A DNA stretch of 64,000 nucleotides from Taklimakanibacter sp050251035 (GCA_050251035.1 JBFWNN010000005.1:51412-115411); one strand, 5' to 3'; counted from the stretch's first letter, positions 34,351 through 44,376 are shown. Notes: generated by a model from the sequence alone, not told the origin. Numbers and translations are program-made.

Positions 34351-35589
34351 ATGGACCAGAGAACACCCCTGACCGCCAGGCGCGATGAGGTCCTCGACCG
34401 CATCGTCGACATCTGCCTGAGCGCCGGCCCGATCGCGACCCAGACCGACAAGTATTTCACCAACACTTCGCGCATCGTGAAAGCCAATGGCGATGCCGAG
34501 GTGACCTTCGCCGTCTTCATGCGCCGGCGCGTCGTGGCGGCGCTCGAGCCCATGATCCGCGTCATCAACCGGCTGGTGCCGGACGCGCGCGTGAAACGCT
34601 TCTTCAACGAAGGCGACCTCGTGCCGTCCGAGATGAAGATGATGGAGATCACCGGCTCGATGGCGAAGCTTTCCGAGATCGAGACGCTGCTGCTGCAGAA
34701 GACCGGCTTTCCCTGCGTGTCGGCCAACAACGCCTATGAGATGTGCCGCGCCATACCGACCGCGGGCTTCATGGACATGCATGCGCGCCATGCGAGCGGC
34801 GCCGAGATGAACATCCTCGCCGCCTATGGCGCGGCGATCGGCAGCGAGGCGGCGCGCCGCGCCGATCCCAAGGTGAGGGGCTTCATCGGCTCGTCGCAGG
34901 ACCTGACCGCGCCCTTGTTCGGCGCCGATGCCGGCATGGGCACCATGCCGCATGCGCTCGTCGGCTATACCGGGGGCGACGTGCTGGAAGCGATGAAGCT
35001 CTTCAACGCGACGATCCCCGATGCCAAGACGCTGGTGGCACTCGTCGACTACACGGGCGAGGAGATCACCGACGCGCTGCGCTGCGCCCGCTGGTTCTAT
35101 GACGAAGAGAAGCTGCATCTCGAAGGCAAGACCTTCGGCATCAGGATCGACACCCATGGCGGACGCTTCGCCGAAGGGCTCGACTACGAGAAATCGGTGG
35201 AGCGGGTCGGACACTGGCTCGGCGTCTCGGGCGAATACAATATCGTCGAGCAGGTCCTGGGCGGACGCGCCTTCCAGCTCGACCCCGGCAACATCCTGGT
35301 CGACAAGGTGCGCCGCATCCTGTTCGGCAAGGGCGTGTCGGTGGCCTCCATCATCCATGCGCGCCTGGCGCTGGACGAAGCGGGCTACAAGGACGCCCAG
35401 ATCGTGGGCTCCTCGGGCTTCGACCCGCAGAAGTGCCAGGTCATGGGCGCGGCCCGGGCACCGCTCGACGTCGTCGGCACCGGAAGCTTCCTGCCCGCCA
35501 CCTTGTCGGAAACCTATGCCACCGCCGACATCATCGCCTATGACGGGGTGCGGCGGGTCAAGGTGGGCCGGGAATTCCTGTTCGATTAA
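34351..35589 (+). CDS. pncB: Nicotinate phosphoribosyltransferase
   Basis: A 412-residue enzyme converting nicotinate and PRPP to nicotinate mononucleotide for NAD salvage. Recognisable blocks are TDKYFTNTSRIVKANGDAEVTF, the FMDMHARHASGAEMNILAAYGA segment and the IRIDTHGGRFAEGLDYEKS phosphate-binding region. It differs from enterobacterial PncB and resembles the shorter form found in rhizobia and archaea. It is transcribed alone, 74 bp after the aldolase gene. Confidence 0.88.
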   Translation: MDQRTPLTARRDEVLDRIVDICLSAGPIATQTDKYFTNTSRIVKANGDAEVTFAVFMRRRVVAALEPMIRVINRLVPDARVKRFFNEGDLVPSEMKMMEITGSMAKLSEIETLLLQKTGFPCVSANNAYEMCRAIPTAGFMDMHARHASGAEMNILAAYGAAIGSEAARRADPKVRGFIGSSQDLTAPLFGADAGMGTMPHALVGYTGGDVLEAMKLFNATIPDAKTLVALVDYTGEEITDALRCARWFYDEEKLHLEGKTFGIRIDTHGGRFAEGLDYEKSVERVGHWLGVSGEYNIVEQVLGGRAFQLDPGNILVDKVRRILFGKGVSVASIIHARLALDEAGYKDAQIVGSSGFDPQKCQVMGAARAPLDVVGTGSFLPATLSETYATADIIAYDGVRRVKVGREFLFD

Positions 35590-35750
35590 CCTTCGGCATC
35601 CAGGCCGGCTTAAACATATTTCTGTAATTTCAATGCGTTCCGCTTGGTCATGATCTAGGAATAATCACGGTGACGTGAAGGATACGCCTGTTGAAGGGCG
35701 GGGCTTGGTATGCTTTCCTATCACGGCTGAGATTGTTGAGGGTTGGTACC

Positions 35751-36191
35751 ATGCGTAATCGGTTTTTCCGGACGGCCGTGTCCATTGTCGCCGCCGGTCT
35801 GTTCAGCCTGATGATGACGGTTGCCGCCGAGGCGAAAGTCGCGGTCAGGATCGACATATCGCGGCAGACCATGTCGGTCACGGTCAATGGCTGGCACTAT
35901 GCCAGCTGGCGCGTGTCGACGGGGCGAAGAGGTTACGGGACGCCGCGCGGCGCCTTCCGCCCCTATATGCTGAAGCGCATGCATTACTCGCGCAAATACG
36001 ACAATTCGCCCATGCCGCATTCGATCTTCTTCAAGGGCGGCTATGCCATCCACGGCACGGGCTATGTGCGCTCGCTCGGACGGCCGGCCTCGCATGGCTG
36101 CATCCGGCTGGCGCCCGGCAATGCGGCGCGGCTCTACAGCCTCGTGCGGCAATACGGCAAGGGCGGCACGCGCATCGTCATCACGAATTGA
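35751..36191 (+). CDS. Exported L,D-transpeptidase (YkuD family)
   Basis: A 146-residue protein with a signal peptide (hydrophobic run 7-26, AEAKV) and a minimal YkuD catalytic domain. The motif is complete: His101 in HGTGYV and His115/Cys117 in SHGCIRL. Such enzymes make 3-3 peptidoglycan crosslinks or attach proteins to the cell wall. The ATG at 35751 was chosen since the in-frame upstream part would place non-signal residues first. Single gene, convergent with purB. Confidence 0.92.
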   Translation: MRNRFFRTAVSIVAAGLFSLMMTVAAEAKVAVRIDISRQTMSVTVNGWHYASWRVSTGRRGYGTPRGAFRPYMLKRMHYSRKYDNSPMPHSIFFKGGYAIHGTGYVRSLGRPASHGCIRLAPGNAARLYSLVRQYGKGGTRIVITN

Positions 36192-36226
36192 GCAGCCAGG
36201 CGTTCCGTAGGAACGAGTCTCGGCGC

Positions 36227-37531
<1,305 letters not shown>

Positions 37532-37674
37532 ACGGGTTCGGCTCGCTTTGGTGTTTTCGGGGGCGGTCTAACAGATTTGGGCGGAAAGCGCGACACAAGG
37601 GGGGTGAGGGGGAGCAAAATTATTTCAGGGGGCTCCAAGCTTTTGCCACCGGCCTGCGTCAAAGCTTCCGAAAC

Positions 37675-38211
37675 ATGAGTGCGAGCGACCTCGATCTCGT
37701 CCGACGTGCGCAGGACGGCGACCGTGCCGCGTTCCAGCTTTTGCTGGAGCGGCATTACGGCCTGCTTTACCGGGTCGCCTACCGCTTCCTGGGCAGCCGG
37801 GCCGAGGCCGAGGACGCCGCGCAGGAGATGGCCATGACGCTGGCGCAGAAGATCGGCGGCTTCGCCGGGCGGAGCCGGTTCTCGACCTGGATCTACCAGG
37901 TCGCGCTCAACCACTGCCGCGACCAGGCACGGCGGCGGAAGACCCTCGGCCGGATGGAGGCCGCCTTCGTCGAGGTCGCGGCGCTAAGGAGCGCCGATTG
38001 GGCCGACAGCGACCTGAGGCTGCAATGGCTCTATCAGGCGATCGACCGGCTCAAGCCCGATCTCAAGGAGACGGCGCTGCTGGTCCTGGCCGAGGACTTG
38101 AACCATGCGCAAGCGGGCGAGGTGCTGGGCATCAAGGAGGCGACCGTGTCCTGGCGCATGCATGAGGTGCGCAGGCATCTGAGCCACATGGCGACGACGA
38201 ATGATGACTGA
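37675..38211 (+). CDS. ECF-type RNA polymerase sigma factor
   Basis: A 178-residue sigma factor. Region 2 runs from about residues 10 to 80 (ALVRRAQDGDRAAF-type start, DAAQEMAMTLAQKI, RFSTWIYQVALNHCRDQARRR) and region 4 from about 115 to 170 (VLAEDLNHAQAGEVLGIKEATVSWRMHEVRRHL). There is no region 1 or 3. Its last 11 bp overlap the start of a membrane-anchored VWA gene, so the two products are made together. The VWA protein is the likely partner, as the anti-sigma or sensor. Confidence 0.93.
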   Translation: MSASDLDLVRRAQDGDRAAFQLLLERHYGLLYRVAYRFLGSRAEAEDAAQEMAMTLAQKIGGFAGRSRFSTWIYQVALNHCRDQARRRKTLGRMEAAFVEVAALRSADWADSDLRLQWLYQAIDRLKPDLKETALLVLAEDLNHAQAGEVLGIKEATVSWRMHEVRRHLSHMATTNDD

Positions 38212-40222
38212 CGAATTCGACGACTTGAAAGCGCGCTTCCGCGCCGAGACGGGCCCGAGCCCGGACCCTCAGGCAAAGGCCGCCGGCATCGCCAAGGCGA
38301 TGGCGCGCTATGACGAAATTTTTTCCGCAAGCTCCCAAGGAAAGGCCAGGGACCGCCGTCTCATCGAGCGGGTGAGGGGTCTCATTCTCGGGAGCACAAA
38401 GATGTATGGATTGAAATTGAGCCATGGCCTGATGGCCGGCGCGAGCCTGGCCGTGATCAGCCTGGTGGTCGTCAACAGCGGACTCCTGCGCGAGGCGCAG
38501 AACCTCCCCTTCGTCACCGCGCCGGACCAGGATGTTGCATCGTCGCCCGCGCCCAAGAAGGCCGAGGTCAAGGAAAGGACCGAGGCGGCGAAGCCAGTCG
38601 AAAGCGAGGTCGACACGCTGGCGGAGCAGGCTCCGGCGCCGGCGCCCATGCCGAGCCCCGACATGCAGGCGTCGGTCACGCGCCAGAAGCTGGCGGTCGA
38701 TGCCGGCGCCATCGGCTATCTCCAGAAGGCGCCCGCCACCGGCCTCGCCCAGCCGGCCGACCAGATCGACAGCTATTACCGCGACCAGGGCCGCGACACG
38801 TTCACCGACATCGCGACCAACCCGGTCAAGATCGCCAAGGAGGAGCCGGTCTCCACCTTCTCGGTCGACGTCGACACGGCCTCCTACAGCTTCGTGCGCG
38901 GCTCGCTCAACCAGAATGTCCTGCCGCAGAAGGATGCGGTGCGCGTCGAGGAGATGGTCAACTACTTCCCCTATGACTATGCCGGGCCCGCCGACAAAGC
39001 CATGCCGTTCAAGGCGAATGTTTCCGTCTTCCCCAGCCCGTGGAATCCCGACACCAGGCTCATGCATATCGGCATCAAGGGCTTTTCGCTCAACGGGCAG
39101 GAAAAACCCAAGTCGAACCTCGTCTTCCTCATCGACACGTCGGGCTCGATGGATGCGCCCGACAAGCTGCCCTTGCTGCAGAACGCCATGAAGATGCTGG
39201 TCGAGACGCTGGGCCCGGAGGACACGGTCTCGATCGTCACCTATGCCGGCAGCGCCGGTACCGTGCTCGAGCCGACCAAGGCCAAGGACAAGGCGAAGAT
39301 CGTGGGTGCGCTCGACCGGCTGATGGCGGGAGGCTCGACCGCGGGCGCCGAAGGCATCCGCCAAGCCTATCAGCTCGTCGAGCAGAGCTTCGACAAGTCC
39401 GGCATCAACCGCGTGATCCTCGCCACCGACGGCGATTTCAATGTCGGCATCACCGACCCGGAGGAGCTCAAGAGCTTCGTCGAGCGCAAGCGCGACACCG
39501 GGGTCACGCTCTCGGTGCTGGGCTTCGGCCGCGGCAACTACAATGACGAGACGATGCAGACGCTGGCCCAGAACGGCAACGGCAATGCCGCCTATATCGA
39601 CACCATCAACGAGGCGCGCAAGGTGCTGGTCGACGAGGTGAGCTCGACGCTCTTCACCATCGCGCAGGACGTCAAGATCCAGGTCGAGTTCAACCCCGAC
39701 ACCGTCTCGGAATACCGGCTCATCGGCTATGAGACGCGGATGCTCAACCGCGAGGACTTCAACAACGACAAGGTGGATGCGGGCGACATCGGCGCAGGGC
39801 ATACGGTGACGGCCATCTATGAGATCACGCCCAGGGATTCGAAGGCGAAGCTCAATGACGACCTGCGCTATGGCGAAGCGGGCACGCCCGCGGCTCAAGG
39901 CGGCGACGAATATGGCTTCGTGAAGATCCGCTACAAGCTGCCGGGCGAAAAGGACTCGAAGCTCATCAGCGAGCCGGTCAAGATCGGCGCGGCCGCGACG
40001 ACGGTCGAGGCGGCGCCGCAGGAGGCGCGTTTCGCCGCGGCGGTGGCCGCTTTCGGCCAGCTCCTGCGCGGCGGGCAATATACGAAGTCCTATTCCTATG
40101 ACGACGTCATCGCTCTGGCGCAGGGCGCCAAGGGCAATGATCCGTTCGGCTATCGCGCCGAGTTCATCAACCTGGCGCGTCTCGCCAAGACGGCGCAAGG
40201 GCTCGAGCCCCTGAAGCAGTAG
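38201..40222 (+). CDS. Membrane-anchored VWA domain protein (YfbK/DUF3520-like), possible anti-sigma sensor
   Basis: This 673-residue protein has a cytoplasmic-looking N-terminus of about 70 residues (DEFDDLKARFRAETGPSP), a membrane helix at about 78-92, then a Pro/Ala-rich linker. A von Willebrand N domain (FSVDVDTASYSFVRGSLNQ), a VWA domain with intact MIDAS (FLIDTSGSMDAPD) and a C-terminal DUF3520 domain follow. Its topology is that of an anti-sigma factor carrying a large periplasmic VWA sensor. The start overlaps the ECF sigma gene by 11 bp. Anti-sigma activity is inferred; only the VWA part is certain. Confidence 0.85.
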   Translation: MMTDEFDDLKARFRAETGPSPDPQAKAAGIAKAMARYDEIFSASSQGKARDRRLIERVRGLILGSTKMYGLKLSHGLMAGASLAVISLVVVNSGLLREAQNLPFVTAPDQDVASSPAPKKAEVKERTEAAKPVESEVDTLAEQAPAPAPMPSPDMQASVTRQKLAVDAGAIGYLQKAPATGLAQPADQIDSYYRDQGRDTFTDIATNPVKIAKEEPVSTFSVDVDTASYSFVRGSLNQNVLPQKDAVRVEEMVNYFPYDYAGPADKAMPFKANVSVFPSPWNPDTRLMHIGIKGFSLNGQEKPKSNLVFLIDTSGSMDAPDKLPLLQNAMKMLVETLGPEDTVSIVTYAGSAGTVLEPTKAKDKAKIVGALDRLMAGGSTAGAEGIRQAYQLVEQSFDKSGINRVILATDGDFNVGITDPEELKSFVERKRDTGVTLSVLGFGRGNYNDETMQTLAQNGNGNAAYIDTINEARKVLVDEVSSTLFTIAQDVKIQVEFNPDTVSEYRLIGYETRMLNREDFNNDKVDAGDIGAGHTVTAIYEITPRDSKAKLNDDLRYGEAGTPAAQGGDEYGFVKIRYKLPGEKDSKLISEPVKIGAAATTVEAAPQEARFAAAVAAFGQLLRGGQYTKSYSYDDVIALAQGAKGNDPFGYRAEFINLARLAKTAQGLEPLKQ

Positions 40223-40305
40223 TCTTCATGGCAGTGAAACGCCTCTCGCGGCCTTGCCGGTCGCGGGGGGCGCCGTTATCCTCGCCGGCCTATCCGGGAG
40301 GCCCT

Positions 40306-41109
40306 ATGACCCACTTCATGTGCCGGCAATGCGGCGTGCAATATGCCGCGAGCGACGCGCCGCCGAAAAACTGCCCGATCTGCGAGGACGAGCGGCAATA
40401 TGTGCGCTGGGCGGGGCAGGCCTGGACGACGCTGGAAGAGCTCGGCCGCGACCACAAGATGCTCATCAGGGACGAGGACGGGGTGCTGAGCATCGGCGTC
40501 GAGCCGCATTTCGCCATCGGGCAGCGCGCGCTTCTCGGCGAGACGCCGGACGGCAACCTGCTGTGGGATTGCGTCAGCCTGGTCAATGACGAGGCGGTCG
40601 CCGCGCTCGACGCCCGCGGCGGACTCAAGGCCATCGCCCTTTCGCATCCGCATTATTATTCGGTGATCGTCGAGTGGAGCCAAGCCTTCGGCGGCATCCC
40701 GATCTATATCCATGCCGCCGACCGCAAATGGGTGATGCGGCCCGATCCGGCGATCGTCTTCTGGGAGGGCGAGACGAAATCCATCCTGCCCGACCTGACC
40801 CTCATCCGCTGCGGCGGGCATTTCGACGGCGGCACCGTCTGCCACTGGACGCGCAAGGACAAGCCCAATGTCCTGCTGGCCGGTGATATCCTGCAGGTGG
40901 TGATGGACAGGAAGCATGTGAGCTTCATGTACAGCTATCCCAACACCTGGCCGCTCAATGCGCGCGCCATCAAGCGCATCGCCCAGGCGCTGGAGCCCTT
41001 CGACTACGATCAGGTCTACAGCGCCTTCTGGAACATGCGCATCATCGCCGACGGCAAGGGCGCCGTGGCGCGCTCGGTCGAGCGCTATCTCAAGGCGATC
41101 GCGGATTAG
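40306..41109 (+). CDS. Rubredoxin-like zinc ribbon plus metallo-beta-lactamase-fold protein
   Basis: A 267-residue protein. Residues 1-30 form a four-cysteine ribbon (Cys6, Cys9, Cys23, Cys26, in CRQCG and CPICE) of rubredoxin type. The rest is an MBL-fold domain, but the usual HxHxDH metal motif appears only as SHPHYYS, with later candidate ligands in GGHFDGG and AGDILQVV. It may therefore bind one metal or be a non-standard hydrolase. The ATG at 40306 was chosen so the ribbon is at the N-terminus. Function unknown. Confidence 0.75.
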   Translation: MTHFMCRQCGVQYAASDAPPKNCPICEDERQYVRWAGQAWTTLEELGRDHKMLIRDEDGVLSIGVEPHFAIGQRALLGETPDGNLLWDCVSLVNDEAVAALDARGGLKAIALSHPHYYSVIVEWSQAFGGIPIYIHAADRKWVMRPDPAIVFWEGETKSILPDLTLIRCGGHFDGGTVCHWTRKDKPNVLLAGDILQVVMDRKHVSFMYSYPNTWPLNARAIKRIAQALEPFDYDQVYSAFWNMRIIADGKGAVARSVERYLKAIAD

Positions 41110-41834
41110 GGAAGCGCGAAGGGCACGGCGATGAGACGGCGGTCGATGCCCTCGAAGCCCGGCGTATAGACGCCGATCAGCGCGACATGGCGCTCGCCGG
41201 CGGAGGCGTGGGAGCGGTAGGCGATCACATCGGCGACGTCATAATCGCGCGGGCAATAACGCGAGGCGGGGATGGCGGCATCCTTGTAGGCCTCAACCGA
41301 CTTGTCCTGGTCGTTGTCAGTGATGGTGAGCCTGAAGCCCATCTGCTTGCCGTCCTCGGCATAGCAGCTCTCGGGCGCCGCAAAGGGCACGAGCTCGAGC
41401 TTCAGCGTGTAGCGGTTGGCCGGCTGACTTGTGAGGCTCATATAGAAGGGATCGAAGCTGAGGCGCCGCCGATCGCCCGAGGCCTGCGTCGGCTTCTGCG
41501 AGGCGAGGACCTCGCCGGGCTCCACGGTCTTCAACTGCGCGAGGAGCGCCTCAGCCGCCTTGGCGGACTTGGCGCGCGCGGCCGAGACCGGTGCCCCGTC
41601 GTCCTCAACCTTCTCGCGGAAGGGCGAGCCCTTCACCCATTGATTGGCGGGAAGGTCGACGACGAAGATCTCCGAGAAGGGGAAGCCCGATCCGTCCTGC
41701 ACGCCATATTGCTCGAAAGCGAAATAGCGCCCGTCCGGAGAAAAGCCGATGACGGCACGCTCCGCATTTTCGGCTGCCCCAGCGGAAGTTGTGGCGGCAA
41801 TGAGGAGGGCGAGAAAGCTCAAGGCGTTGCGCAT
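41106..41834 (-). CDS. DUF2259 family secreted protein
   Basis: A 242-residue protein with a signal peptide (LSFLALLIAATTSAGAAEN) and the DUF2259 layout: an opening RAVIGFSPDGRYFAFEQYGVQDGSGFPFSEIFVVDL, a middle LVPFAAPESCYAEDGKQMGFRL and the RYCPRDYDVADVIAYRS end. This is a predicted secreted family of unknown role in alphaproteobacteria. It is convergent with the MBL gene, overlapping by 4 bp. The ATG at 41834 is used because it precedes the signal sequence. Confidence 0.85.
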   Translation of the reverse strand: MRNALSFLALLIAATTSAGAAENAERAVIGFSPDGRYFAFEQYGVQDGSGFPFSEIFVVDLPANQWVKGSPFREKVEDDGAPVSAARAKSAKAAEALLAQLKTVEPGEVLASQKPTQASGDRRRLSFDPFYMSLTSQPANRYTLKLELVPFAAPESCYAEDGKQMGFRLTITDNDQDKSVEAYKDAAIPASRYCPRDYDVADVIAYRSHASAGERHVALIGVYTPGFEGIDRRLIAVPFALP

Positions 41835-41844
41835 GAGCAGGGCT

Positions 41845-42081
41845 TCAGAACGCACGAAAGGTGATGATGGTGTAGGTGTCCTTGATTCCCTTGATCTTGT
41901 GCAGCCGCTCGTTGACGAAATGGCCGATATCGGCCTCGGGCTCGAGGTAGAACTTCGCCAGCAGGTCGTAATTGCCCGAGGTCGAATAGATTTCGGAAGC
42001 GATCTCGGCATCGGCGATGGCCGTCGCCACCTGATACGCTTTGCCCAGCTCGCATTTAATCTGGACGAAATAGGCCTTCAT
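41845..42081 (-). CDS. Stand-alone Lrp/AsnC effector domain (RAM) protein
   Basis: A 78-residue protein with only the alpha-beta RAM domain of Lrp/AsnC regulators (KAYFVQIKCELGKAYQVATAIAD ... FLYEPE-type strand, INGIKDTYT-type end) and no DNA-binding part. Such proteins form multimeric rings that bind amino acids and may modulate full-length Lrp proteins. It lies 10 bp upstream of the DUF2259 gene in the same direction, so the two are probably cotranscribed. Confidence 0.88.
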   Translation of the reverse strand: MKAYFVQIKCELGKAYQVATAIADAEIASEIYSTSGNYDLLAKFYLEPEADIGHFVNERLHKIKGIKDTYTIITFRAF

Positions 42082-42202
42082 CTGGTGCTCCCTTCATCTA
42101 CCGGAACGATCCTTCCCGCCGAACGTTGCCGTGGTCAAGATGCCTTTTATCGGCCCCCTGCGGCCGAGCGAAGGCCAGGAGACAGAACAAGGAGGACCAA
42201 TC

Positions 42203-42538
42203 GTGTTCAGCATCAAAACCTTGGCCATGGCCACGGCTGTCTCGGCCGGCGTCGTTTTTGCCATGCCGACGGCAAGCCAGGCCATGCCGCAATCCGCGCC
42301 CGTGAAGGTCGATACCGCGAAGAACGGCAATATCGTCGATGTCCGCCACAGGAAATGGCATAAGGGCAAGAAGTGGGCACGCTATTGCCGCTATTCCGAC
42401 GACCGGCGGTGCTATAAGCGGCGTCACTACAGCCGGCATTATCGCTATCGCTATTATGACCGGTATGACGAGCCCTATTACGGCTATTACCGGCCGTATC
42501 GCGAACCCGGCATCGGGCTGCATTTCCGCATCGACTGA
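42203..42538 (+). CDS. Small secreted Tyr/Arg-rich protein, paralogue 1
   Basis: A 111-residue protein with a signal peptide ending ASQA-MP and a mature part very rich in Tyr, Arg, His and Lys. Two cysteines (Cys62, Cys70) lie in RYCRYSDDRRCYKRR, and the C-terminus is GIGLHFRID. GTG start after a GGAGGA site. The next gene encodes a paralogue sharing the signal peptide, the CYxRR core and the last nine residues. No family known to me. A strongly basic, exposed periplasmic or surface protein is likely. Function unknown. Confidence 0.8.
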   Translation: MFSIKTLAMATAVSAGVVFAMPTASQAMPQSAPVKVDTAKNGNIVDVRHRKWHKGKKWARYCRYSDDRRCYKRRHYSRHYRYRYYDRYDEPYYGYYRPYREPGIGLHFRID

Positions 42539-42556
42539 CGTACCGGCTCAGTGATG

Positions 42557-42592
42557 AAGGCCCCGCATGGCTGCCATGCCACGCGGGGCCTT
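42557..42592 (+). terminator. Terminator after paralogue 1
   Basis: AAGGCCCCGC (42557-42566) pairs with GCGGGGCCTT (42583-42592). A nested CATGGC/GCCATG stem fills the loop. The T-run is short (TTT). Confidence 0.75.
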
Positions 42593-42767
42593 TGCGTGCG
42601 GAGCGGCGTGAGAGCCGCGCATTTGCGACAGCCGTGACGCCTCTCGTCCGACCACGGATTGTTACGAAATGTGTCCCCGCCGCAGGCGCCTTTGATTGGC
42701 CACAAGCCGCTCCTATTTAGAAACGTCTCAGAACTGCTCGAGGTCTTATCGAGAGGAGGGCCTTATC

Positions 42768-43172
42768 GTGATCAACATCAAGACAGTCCTCATGGCCGCC
42801 GCCGTTTCCCTCGGCGTCGCGTTTGCCATGCCGGCGGCGAGCCAGGCCATGCCCGCTTCCGCGCCGGTGAAGATGGAAACCGTCAAGGACGGCAACCTGG
42901 TTCAGGCGAGCCACAAGAAGAAGTGGCGCAAGAAGCATTTGAGCAAGAAGCATTGGCGGAAGGGCAAGTGGCGCGAGAGCCGCAGGTTGCGCCATAACCG
43001 CCGTTTCGTCAGATATTGCGATCCATGGGACGGCTGCTACCGCCGCCGCCACGCGCGCTTCTACCGCTACTGGGATGAGCCCTATTATGGTTACGGCTAC
43101 CCCTATTATGGCGGCTACTATGGCCCGGGCTTCTACGGCCCCGGCATCGGCCTGCATTTCCGCATCGACTGA
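42768..43172 (+). CDS. Small secreted Tyr/Arg-rich protein, paralogue 2
   Basis: A 134-residue protein with a signal peptide (MPAASQA-MP), then a Lys/Arg-rich region (HKKKWRKKHLSKKHWRK) and a Tyr/Gly-rich tail (YDEPYYGY-type repeats) ending GIGLHFRID. Two cysteines, Cys84 and Cys90, are in CDPWDGCYRRR. GTG start after GAGGAGGG. It is a clear duplicate of the gene at 42203, each with its own terminator. The charged middle has expanded by about 20 residues in this copy. Function unknown. Confidence 0.8.
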   Translation: MINIKTVLMAAAVSLGVAFAMPAASQAMPASAPVKMETVKDGNLVQASHKKKWRKKHLSKKHWRKGKWRESRRLRHNRRFVRYCDPWDGCYRRRHARFYRYWDEPYYGYGYPYYGGYYGPGFYGPGIGLHFRID

Positions 43173-43201
43173 CTGCGCCCGGCGTTCAGCCACGCACACA
43201 C

Positions 43202-43236
43202 AAAAAAGCCCGCATGGCGCACCATGCGGGCTCTTT
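43202..43236. terminator. Bidirectional terminator between paralogue 2 and livJ
   Basis: AGCCCGCATGG (43207-43217) pairs perfectly with CCATGCGGGCT (43222-43232) around a four-base loop. On the minus strand a six-T run (from AAAAAA, 43202-43207) follows it, so it strongly ends livJ. On the plus strand the T-tract is weaker. Confidence 0.9.
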
Positions 43237-43254
43237 CGTTCAGATGGGGGCTGA

Positions 43255-44376
43255 TTACTTGTTCAGCTCGGCATCCTCGGCGTATTTGCCGTCATGCCAC
43301 TTGTACCACACATACTTCGCATCCTTGATGTCGCCCTTCGCGTCGAGCGAGAGGTCGCCGAGCACGGTCTTCACCGTGTTGCCGGCGCGCAGCCATTCGG
43401 CGATCTTCTTGTTGTCGTCGGCACCGCCCGCCGCCTTCACGGCCTGCTCATAGGCCTGGACCGCGGCGTAGGTGTAGAGCGTGTAGCCTTCCGGATTGTA
43501 GCCGGAAGCCTTGAACTTCTCGACGACCGCCTTGGCCGTGTCGAACTTCTGCGGATCGGGCGCGAAGGTCATGATCGTGCCTTCGCCGGCCGGACCCGTG
43601 ATGCTCCAGAACTCGTCGGTGACGAAGGCGTCACCCGAGACCATGAGCGCCTGCGAGCCCTGTTCGCGCAGCTGGCGGAGGATGAGGCCGCCTTCCGTGT
43701 GATAGCCGCCGACATAGACGACGTCGATGGCGGCTTCCTTGAGCTTCGACACGAGAGCGGTGTAGTCCTTCTCGCCGGCCGTGTAGGCGTCGTAGAGCGC
43801 TTCCTTGCCGCCGGCGGCGTTCAAGGCCTTCTGGGTTTCATCCGCCAGACCTTTGCCATAGGCGGTCTTGTCGTGGATGATCGCGATCTTCTTGTCCTTG
43901 TAGTTCTTGGCGAGGAAGCCGCCGGCGACGACGCCCTGGGCGTCGTCACGGCCGCAGACGCGTGCGACGTTCCAGCCGCCTTCATCGGTGAACTTCGGGT
44001 TCGTCGAGGCCGGCGAAATCTGCAGGATGCCTTCCTCTTCATAAACCTTGGACGCGGGGATCGACGAGCCCGAGCAGAAATGGCCGGCGATGAACTTCAC
44101 GCCCTTGGACGCCATCTGGTTGGCGACCGCCACGGCCTGTTTCGGGTCGCAGGCGTCGTCGCCCACTTCCAGAACCACTTTCTCGCCATTGATGCCGCCG
44201 GCAGCATTGAGATCGGCGACGGCCAGTTCGGCGCCTTTCTTCATCTGCTCGCCGAAGGCGGCATACTGCCCGGTGATCGGGCCCACCACGGCGATCGTGA
44301 TATCAGCCCAGGCCGTCGTGGCGGCGAGCGCCGTCGCGAAGCCTAAGGCTAAGCCCGATAGTGCAAACTTCTTCAT
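43255..44376 (-). CDS. livJ: Branched-chain amino acid ABC transporter substrate-binding protein
   Basis: A 373-residue periplasmic binding protein with a 24-residue signal peptide (LALGFATALAATTAWA). It has the LivJ/LivK opening ADITIAVVGPITGQYAAFGEQMKKGAELAVADLNAAGG and the binding-cleft FIAGHFCSGSSIPASKVYEEEG. It delivers branched-chain or other hydrophobic amino acids to LivHMGF. Last gene of the operon, 128 bp behind DUF6867, ended by the strong terminator at 43202. The ATG at 44376 starts the signal peptide. Confidence 0.95.
   Translation of the reverse strand: MKKFALSGLALGFATALAATTAWADITIAVVGPITGQYAAFGEQMKKGAELAVADLNAAGGINGEKVVLEVGDDACDPKQAVAVANQMASKGVKFIAGHFCSGSSIPASKVYEEEGILQISPASTNPKFTDEGGWNVARVCGRDDAQGVVAGGFLAKNYKDKKIAIIHDKTAYGKGLADETQKALNAAGGKEALYDAYTAGEKDYTALVSKLKEAAIDVVYVGGYHTEGGLILRQLREQGSQALMVSGDAFVTDEFWSITGPAGEGTIMTFAPDPQKFDTAKAVVEKFKASGYNPEGYTLYTYAAVQAYEQAVKAAGGADDNKKIAEWLRAGNTVKTVLGDLSLDAKGDIKDAKYVWYKWHDGKYAEDAELNK

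Noticed and set aside
36198..36226. Hairpin CGTTCC-GTA-GGAACG between the L,D-transpeptidase and purB
   Set aside because: Short stem with no T-run on either strand; not convincing as a terminator.
37636..37663. Possible ECF promoter (CAAGC, 16 bp, CGTCAAA) before the sigma gene
   Set aside because: It would leave almost no leader before the ATG and lacks the AAC core usual in -35 boxes; too weak to list.
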